From positions 1 through 37,385 of the forward strand of contig JAACJP010000084.1 of assembly GCA_013368375.1 (NCBI GenBank): a stretch of 37,385 bases of DNA. The letters run 5' to 3'. Below the pieces are notes generated by a model. The model saw only the letters and a list, made by a program, of their open reading frames with translations, ran no database searches and had not been told where the DNA came from. The position numbers and the translations under genes were made by a program. Below, piece by piece: positions 31,721 to 37,385 of this stretch; within the stretch, counting starts at the first letter, position 1, and every line of letters begins with the position of its first letter. The stretch is from Tricholomella constricta (taxonomy: Eukaryota; Basidiomycota; Agaricomycetes; Agaricales; Lyophyllaceae).

Positions 31721-34700
31721 TTACCAAGATTCATCCATGGGTTCGTGCTCCTCCGCGAGGGAGGCGCGGTCGCCGTCAGAGGTCAGAACGAGCTGTTCGC
31801 CGTACTGACGTAACTCTTGCAACTCTTGTGGCGAAAGTTCAAGGGTGCTTTTCTTAAGCTCATTTACGCTGTCGATAAGATTATGTGTTTTCTTTCGACT
31901 AACGAGCCACCTTGCTGTCACCAGGCCGATTTTGCGTAAGTCAAGAACCCGAGCGACCTCACGGCTGTTGAGGTATTTTCTCGGCGGTTCTAAGTACGCC
32001 AACGAGATTTCCTCCCAGGTTTCCCCGGGTGGCATTGAAGCGGAGTTCGATCCTACTAGAACCTCCGTTGTCTCAGACCCCGCCGCGGCTATCACCCGAC
32101 ATTCCGCAGCGGGCGGAGTAGACGGCAGCGGCCGTTCATTTCGAACTGGGTCCACATTCAATGTTCCATGGATAACCTCCACGGAATCGTCCCGTCGACG
32201 GTTTCCCCGGCGCGAGGGGACCGCAGGCGGAGGCCTTGGGGCATCGAGCCTTACTGGACCCTGGGCGTCAGCACCAGAGTCCCAAAATCGGGAGAACTGT
32301 CGATCTAACTCGACGAGTTTATCTACCCAATGTCCTGTGACAATGGTTGCAAGTTCATGGATGTTGAACTTATCCCAAATCGGGTTGAAATAGCTTTTGA
32401 GAACCAAGAGTTTACCCGTTGCCGGAGCGCCGATTGTACTGGCGCTTCTGTCAGGTACGTGGTACCTTTGTTTCCATCTCTTGGAGGTTTGTTCTTTAAG
32501 CCATTTCTTCACCAACGCGGCTGGGTATCCTCTAGCAATGTATATCTGGCGAAGATCATTCAACGCGTCGATATAGTTCGCAGACGAACTGCTAAGGACA
32601 GCCATGCGTGCCATTTCCCCGAAGAAGGTTCCTCTTTTGATATCAAAGGGGTGGTGGCTGGCAAATGGGATTCGTTCTAGGTTGTTTCTCGCCTTGCGGA
32701 ATGGCTTCCATTCGACCGTGTTAGACAGCGGGTCGATGTAAACCAACATGTCCAAGAAAGGCATGGAGTAGCGAGAGACTTCCCACGTAAGTTCGAGGTC
32801 ACCGATTTTAACGAGTCCCTGGGCAAGCGCGAGCGCGCTTTGCTCAGAGTCGGCATAGACCAACATGAACCCATCGTCTATGTAACGTCCGTAGAACGGG
32901 ACGTCCGGATGGGGCAGAAACTGTTCTTCATACAGGCCGGCCCAACAGTTGGCGAAATCTGGACTGGATGCGATACCCATAGCCAGACCGCTGGTTTGCC
33001 TGATGTAACTGCTTTCGAACTTAAAAATCAAGTTTCTTGACGACGCGGCAATTGCTTGACGCATCATGGCTCTCTCGGGGAGCGATGGATGCATTTCATC
33101 TATCCATTTCGAGTAGACCATCTCGATACAGACGTCGGTTGGTATGTTGGGATAATACGCAACAATATCAAAGCCGACGAGGTAGACTTGTCGTCGCGGG
33201 TTGATTTTATCCCGCATTTCATTGAGCTTGATCGCCATGTCCTTAGTGCCCTTGAGCACATAAGGTCGCTTTTCGACCAAGGGTTTCAGGTGTTTTGATA
33301 CGTACTTTGCGGCAGGATTTTGCATCGCAGCGAAGCATGGGACGATGGGGCGCATTTTCACCGGATTCTTATGGATTTTAGGGATTCCATAGAAGAGCGG
33401 GAGCGCATAGTCATCGAGCTTCGGCTTATCCTGTTTTGGTACATTTGACCGCAAGAAGTCCGCCAGTTGCTTATGCTGGAGAAGACTGACTGCATTCAAA
33501 GAGAGGGTCTCAATCTTCTCTCGTACTGTATCTAGCACTTTGAGCGCTTCCTCAGGGGTAACTATCGAATAGTTATTCGGGTCCATGAGGAGCTTAGCCG
33601 TACCGTCCAAGAACCATTGTCTGGTGACTACAGATAGTCCGAGGTTCTTATCCGTCGGTAGAACGACATAGTCGTTCTCCTTCAGGAATCTAAGGAGACT
33701 CTTGACGTCAACGAGATCAGACTGAACCCTGTGTTGACGTTGCAGAGAGGGTGCGACATTACGTAGGTAATCGTCTATGTAAGCCCTTCCCTTCTCAAGA
33801 CCTCCTTCGACATAATTAATACGTAGCGAGCATGAGTTACGTTCATGCGGTACGTCGTAGTCTGGGTCATAAGGACGTTCTTGGGCTTGTCCTTGTGCAA
33901 TTCTCTGTGTCCAATAAAGTCTCCACCTTAGACGATCACAGAAATCATCATATGCATCAAGAATAATTTTATTTCGGGGCGCAACTCCCGATAAGTAGCG
34001 TGCGCCGGCTGACAAATGTATAGAAATAAAATCCGGGAGTAAAACTCCCGGGCCCTGGTGAACACCTCCGCGGAACCTCGCCGATTCGATAACCTCTATC
34101 GGGGCGCGCAGGAGAAGTGTTCTGATAGCAAGGGGACGAGGAATGATTAGTAACCAATCAGGATAGGTATCGGGAGAGTTGTACCTTATCCGAGCAAGGC
34201 CTAGTTGGCCTTGCGCTTCCCCATTGCCTTCGCCGAAGGCTTGCCGCGCTTTTGCAGCGATTTGGGCGGCGTTTTCTTCGGCTTGGTGATGGCCTTCTTG
34301 GCCTTCGATCCGGCGGACTTTTGCGGGCCTTTCTTCGAGGGACCCGATCTTTTCGAAGCCTGCAAGAACATGTTTAATGTCCGCTCGGATTCTATCTTCA
34401 AGCGAGGTGCTTACCGATAGATTAAGTTTCTTAAGTTGCGCAGCAACCTTCTTCTCGACGATGTCGGCTAGTTGCGCGTCGGATGCGTCGCCCATTTCGA
34501 CATCTGCATCCGCCTTAAGACGAGTCTTTTCCTCTCGGCGATTCTTTTCTGCGAGGTACCGATTATCCTCGATCAGAATAAGCCTACCGACGATGATCGG
34601 CAGATCTGCGGAGAGGTTCTGATATTCGGTCTTGGCCGGAGCCGAGTCCGTCCATCTGTCCAACACAGTGGCGTTGTTCTCTCGTTTCCACGTTGGAGTG

Positions 34701-34807
34701 CGGAGACGTTCCTTGATTTCGTCATACCGCCGGGTGACGATATCACCAAGGGTAGCGAGCAACTTGGACGACTCGAGGAGGGATCCGAGATGAGTCCGTT
34801 CGTTCTC
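31721..34807 (-). CDS. Penelope-like reverse transcriptase, 5'-truncated, no endonuclease
   Basis: The frame is open from just after a TAG (34808-34810) to the stop at 31721. It has no ATG near the start. Numbering here counts from TTG at 34762 (1013 residues). RT motifs in order: VVLPTDKNLGLSVV (366-379); YGIPKIHKNPVKMRPIV (458-474); FDIVAYYPNIP (531-541) with catalytic D532; QTSGLAMGIASSP (589-601); YIDD (627-630) with D629 and D630; and MPFLDMLVY (667-675). A thumb-like ASHHPFDIKRG follows at 701-711. The long N-terminal region holds a charged helix (about 60-185, Glu/Lys/Arg-rich). The C-terminal 200 residues contain no GIY-YIG and no Cys/His finger. Such RTs resemble telomerase and are thought to copy element RNA directly onto chromosome ends. 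All three catalytic aspartates are intact, so the enzyme core could be functional, but the missing start argues that this copy is dead or fused. Confidence 0.88.
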   Translation of the reverse strand, partial: ENERTHLGSLLESSKLLATLGDIVTRRYDEIKERLRTPTWKRENNATVLDRWTDSAPAKTEYQNLSADLPIIVGRLILIEDNRYLAEKNRREEKTRLKADADVEMGDASDAQLADIVEKKVAAQLKKLNLSVSTSLEDRIRADIKHVLAGFEKIGSLEERPAKVRRIEGQEGHHQAEENAAQIAAKARQAFGEGNGEAQGQLGLARIRYNSPDTYPDWLLIIPRPLAIRTLLLRAPIEVIESARFRGGVHQGPGVLLPDFISIHLSAGARYLSGVAPRNKIILDAYDDFCDRLRWRLYWTQRIAQGQAQERPYDPDYDVPHERNSCSLRINYVEGGLEKGRAYIDDYLRNVAPSLQRQHRVQSDLVDVKSLLRFLKENDYVVLPTDKNLGLSVVTRQWFLDGTAKLLMDPNNYSIVTPEEALKVLDTVREKIETLSLNAVSLLQHKQLADFLRSNVPKQDKPKLDDYALPLFYGIPKIHKNPVKMRPIVPCFAAMQNPAAKYVSKHLKPLVEKRPYVLKGTKDMAIKLNEMRDKINPRRQVYLVGFDIVAYYPNIPTDVCIEMVYSKWIDEMHPSLPERAMMRQAIAASSRNLIFKFESSYIRQTSGLAMGIASSPDFANCWAGLYEEQFLPHPDVPFYGRYIDDGFMLVYADSEQSALALAQGLVKIGDLELTWEVSRYSMPFLDMLVYIDPLSNTVEWKPFRKARNNLERIPFASHHPFDIKRGTFFGEMARMAVLSSSSANYIDALNDLRQIYIARGYPAALVKKWLKEQTSKRWKQRYHVPDRSASTIGAPATGKLLVLKSYFNPIWDKFNIHELATIVTGHWVDKLVELDRQFSRFWDSGADAQGPVRLDAPRPPPAVPSRRGNRRRDDSVEVIHGTLNVDPVRNERPLPSTPPAAECRVIAAAGSETTEVLVGSNSASMPPGETWEEISLAYLEPPRKYLNSREVARVLDLRKIGLVTARWLVSRKKTHNLIDSVNELKKSTLELSPQELQELRQYGEQLVLTSDGDRASLAEEHEPMDESW

Positions 34808-34822
34808 CTAACATAATGTGCC

Positions 34823-34845
34823 GCGCACTGGCCGGGCCAGTGCGC
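34823..34845. other. 11-bp perfect inverted repeat at the repeat start
   Basis: GCGCACTGGCC and GGCCAGTGCGC flank a single G. The same structure recurs 896 bp on in copy 2 (35719-35741) and copy 3 (36615-36637), with no change in the more diverged copy 3. Confidence 0.85.
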
Positions 34846-34994
34846 CCCGTGACGGTGCAACAATCTGGCTGGTACAAAAGATGGGGATGAGGGGTAGGAA
34901 TGTCAGTTGGCTGTGGTGCTCGGAGAACCGGGTTAAAATTGTCAATGTAATTGGTGTTTGGTGGAAATATGACTGATGAGGGAATAGCATGTCA

Positions 34995-35453
34995 GCATTT
35001 ATGCGGTTCTCGCTGGAAAGTTTATAATCTGAAAGAGGAGTATTAAAAGGCCCCAGATGCAAGGAAACTCCGAGAACCGGTGCTCGGATCTTGGGTTACG
35101 AGCTTATCAGTGGTGGGTATCAGGAGGAGGACATGTTGTATCTTCGTAGCATTTATTCGGTTCTCGCTGGAACTTTGTAATATGAAAGGAGTGTATTAAA
35201 AGGCATCAGATCCAACAGATCTTCGAGAACCGGCGCTCAGATCTCAAGTTACGAGCTTATCAGTTGTCGTGTCAGGAGGAGGACATGTTGTATCTCCGTA
35301 GCATTTATTCGGTTCTCGCTGGAACTTTATAATCTGAAAGAGGAGTATTAAAATGCCCCAGATCCAACAGAACTCGGAGAACCGGCGCTCAGATCTTGAG
35401 TTACGAGCTATGGCGTACCCAGCGAGTGGCGTACCCGGCAACCGGTTAGAGGT
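34995..35453. repeat. three sub-repeats of about 153 bp inside the 896-bp unit
   Basis: Sub-repeats start with GCATTTAT at 34995, 35149 and 35301. Each carries CGGTTCTCG and, roughly 60-70 nt later, its inverse CGAGAACCG, so each can fold on itself. The pattern repeats in copies 2 and 3. A fourth, degenerate CGAGAACCG-like half lies at about 34920. Confidence 0.8.
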
Positions 35454-35626
35454 TTGAGTTAGAGGTTTGCGTTAGAGCTTCGGGTGTCTCGGTTAGAGAT
35501 TAGGGTATGGGAACGTTTTTTCTCGTGTCTCGGTTAGAGTTTCGGCTTCAGAATATAGTGTGTGATCAGTGATAACATGTCAGATGTGCCACACTGGTCA
35601 CATCCAAGTAACTGTCACACTGGATG

Positions 35627-35656
35627 GTGGCTGTGTAGTGTCCACTACACAGCCAC
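35627..35656. other. 14-bp perfect inverted repeat near the repeat end
   Basis: GTGGCTGTGTAGTG and its exact inverse flank a TC loop. It is repeated at 36523-36552 in copy 2. It is absent from copy 3, which is cut before this point. Confidence 0.85.
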
Positions 35657-35701
35657 ATCATGACTCAGGTCACACCCAAGTAACAGTATGTAGTGACCAC
35701 G

Positions 35702-36597
35702 TCCTAACATAATGTGCCGCGCACTGGCCGGGCCAGTGCGCCCCGTGACGGTGCAACAATCTGGCTGGTACAAAAGATGGGGATGAGGGGTAGGAATGTC
35801 AGTTGGCTGTGGTGCTCGGAGAACCGGGTTAAAATTGTCAATGTAATTGGTGTTTGGTGGAAATATGACTGATGAGGGAATAGCATGTCAGCATTTATGC
35901 GGTTCTCGCTGGAAAGTTTATAATCTGAAAGAGGAGTATTAAAAGGCCCCAGATGCAAGGAAACTCCGAGAACCGGTGCTCGGATCTTGGGTTACGAGCT
36001 TATCAGTGGTGGGTATCAGGAGGAGGACATGTTGTATCTTCGTAGCATTTATTCGGTTCTCGCTGGAACTTTGTAATATGAAAGGAGTGTATTAAAAGGC
36101 ATCAGATCCAACAGATCTTCGAGAACCGGCGCTCAGATCTCAAGTTACGAGCTTATCAGTTGTCGTGTCAGGAGGAGGACATGTTGTATCTCCGTAGCAT
36201 TTATTCGGTTCTCGCTGGAACTTTATAATCTGAAAGAGGAGTATTAAAATGCCCCAGATCCAACAGAACTCGGAGAACCGGCGCTCAGATCTTGAGTTAC
36301 GAGCTATGGCGTACCCAGCGAGTGGCGTACCCGGCAACCGGTTAGAGGTTTGAGTTAGAGGTTTGCGTTAGAGCTTCGGGTGTCTCGGTTAGAGATTAGG
36401 GTATGGGAACGTTTTTTCTCGTGTCTCGGTTAGAGTTTCGGCTTCAGAATATAGTGTGTGATCAGTGATAACATGTCAGATGTGCCACACTGGTCACATC
36501 CAAGTAACTGTCACACTGGATGGTGGCTGTGTAGTGTCCACTACACAGCCACATCATGACTCAGGTCACACCCAAGTAACAGTATGTAGTGACCACG
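35702..36597. repeat. 896-bp subtelomeric repeat, copy 2
   Basis: Same length and sequence as copy 1 as far as can be judged by eye, implying very recent duplication or gene conversion. Confidence 0.95.
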
Positions 36598-37291
36598 TCC
36601 TAACATAATGTGCCGCGCACTGGCCGGGCCAGTGCGCCCCGTGACGGTGCAACTATCTGGCTGGTACAAATGATGGGGATGGATGGTAGAAATGTCAGTT
36701 GGCTGTGGCGCTCAGAGAACCGGGTTAAAATTGGAAAAATAACGGGTGTTTGGTGGAAATATGACTGATGAGGGAATAGCATGTCAGCATTTATGCGGTT
36801 CTCGCTGGAAAGTTTATAATGTGAAAGGGGAGTATTAGAGGCCCCCAGATCCAGCAGAACTTCGAGAACCGGCGCTCGGATCTTGGGTTACGAGCTTATC
36901 AATGGTCGGTATCAGCAGGAGGACATGTGGTATCTCGGCAGCATTTATTCGGTTCTCGCTGGAAGTTTATAATATGAAAGAGGAGTATTAAAAGGTATCA
37001 GATCCAACAGATCTTCGAGAACCGGCGCTCAGATCTCAAGTTACGAGCTTATCAGGTGTCGTATCAGGAGGAGGACATGTTGTATCTTCGTAGCATTTAT
37101 TCGGTTCTCGCTGGAACTTTGTAATGTGAAAGAGGAGTATTAAAAGGCCCCAGATCCAACAATACTCGGAGAACCGACGCTCAGATCTTGAGTTACGAGC
37201 TATGGCGTACCCAGCGAGTGGCGTACCCGGCAACCGGTTAGAGGTTTGAGTTAGAGGTTTGCGTTAGAGCTTCGGGTGTCTCGGTTAGAGA
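36598..37291. repeat. 896-bp subtelomeric repeat, copy 3, diverged and capped by the telomere
   Basis: Clearly related but with many point changes (for example around 36650-36750 and 36820-36920). It ends inside the unit at the natural GATTAGGG motif, where the telomere array takes over. About 200 bp of the unit is missing. Confidence 0.93.
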
Positions 37292-37315
37292 TTAGGGTTA
37301 GGGTTAGGGTTAGGG

Positions 37316-37356
<41 letters not shown>

Positions 37357-37385
37357 GGTTAGGGTTAGGGTTAGGGTTAGGGTTT
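37292..37385 (+). repeat. terminal telomere array (TTAGGG)n
   Basis: Fifteen TTAGGG units, one preceded by an extra T (TTTAGGG at 37334-37340), reaching the window end. The G-rich strand runs 5' to 3' toward the edge, so the right side is the chromosome terminus. Confidence 0.98.

Larger units (their letters stand above)
30785..34806 (-). mobile_element. telomere-associated endonuclease-lacking Penelope-like element (Coprina/Athena type)
   Basis: The element reads from right to left. Its 5' end (about 34806) faces the chromosome end and its 3' end (about 30785) abuts interstitial TTAGGG repeats. It consists of one long RT frame and about 930 bp of 3' untranslated sequence carrying degenerate telomere motifs (31651-31685), a hammerhead-like ribozyme (30846-30921) and a terminal hairpin (30794-30812). 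No GIY-YIG endonuclease follows the RT. This is the arrangement established for endonuclease-deficient Penelope-like elements of rotifers and basidiomycetes: 5' ends toward the telomere and often truncated, telomere repeats near the 3' end to allow priming from the G-rich overhang. The exact 5' border is inferred from where the 896-bp repeat begins. Confidence 0.85.
34806..35701. repeat. 896-bp subtelomeric repeat, copy 1
   Basis: Begins TCCTAACATAATGTGCC, directly at the open end of the RT frame. Practically identical to copy 2 by eye. Contains an 11-bp hairpin near its start, three sub-repeats of about 153 bp, TTAGAGG-rich telomere-like sequence (35443-35512) and a 14-bp hairpin near its end. 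Confidence 0.95.

Noticed and set aside
34973..34979. CTGATGA on the + strand (also at 31119, and on the minus strand at 31412-31418) as further hammerhead cores
   Set aside because: No GAAA at the required distance and no pairing for stem II or stem I, so only the core heptamer is present.
34808..35062. 84-codon frame repeated in copies of the 896-bp unit
   Set aside because: Identity between copies 1 and 2 is trivial because the whole unit is identical. In copy 3 the frame is shortened and altered, with no sign of protein constraint.

Overview
The window is the right-hand end of a fungal chromosome, most likely from a mushroom-forming basidiomycete (Agaricomycete). It ends in (TTAGGG)n on the + strand. 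The genes have many short introns (about 35-85 nt) with GT/AG borders and CTNAY-like branch sites, and they belong to basidiomycete-style families. No prokaryotic signals are present.

Layout, left to right. (1) 1-8.3 kb is gene-bearing. A gene runs off the left edge, followed by a broken coiled-coil gene and the last exons of an unidentified membrane protein. Then come a complete ten-exon seven-TM receptor-like gene (minus, 3130-4544), a decayed Ty1/copia integrase, a single-pass surface glycoprotein gene (plus, 5856-7265) and a small four-exon gene with a mitochondrial-type N-terminus (minus, 7733-8254). (2) 8.3-15.6 kb has no convincing intact gene, only a chromodomain-like remnant and then low-complexity sequence with a 7-bp minisatellite. 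(3) 15595-18440 encodes a large low-complexity protein with a diverged GATA-like zinc finger. (4) 18.4-25.4 kb is gene-poor, with minisatellites and a family of diverged tandem repeats. (5) 25.4-30.7 kb is a macrosatellite: a conserved block alternating with 7-bp arrays, and a 2474-bp segment of it duplicated in tandem. (6) 30759-30788 is an interstitial (TTAGGG)4 tract. (7) 30.8-34.8 kb is a reverse-transcriptase element of the Penelope-like class without a GIY-YIG endonuclease, read toward the centromere. Its 5' end points at the telomere and its 3' end abuts the interstitial telomere tract. (8) 34806-37291 holds three head-to-tail copies of an 896-bp subtelomeric repeat, the last cut short. 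(9) 37292-37385 is the terminal telomere array.

The most striking content is the chromosome end. The element has all catalytic RT motifs and no endonuclease. Its RNA would end in CCCTAA repeats able to pair with the telomeric overhang. About 60-140 nt before that end its sense strand carries what reads as a type I hammerhead ribozyme: full CUGAUGA/GAAA core, 4-bp stem II, 10-bp stem I. This matches the established group of telomere-associated, endonuclease-deficient Penelope-like elements (Athena, Coprina). The order repeat - old telomere - element - repeat array - present telomere reads as a record of successive events at one chromosome end.

Gene models were assembled by eye from splice signals and frame continuity; no database search was possible.
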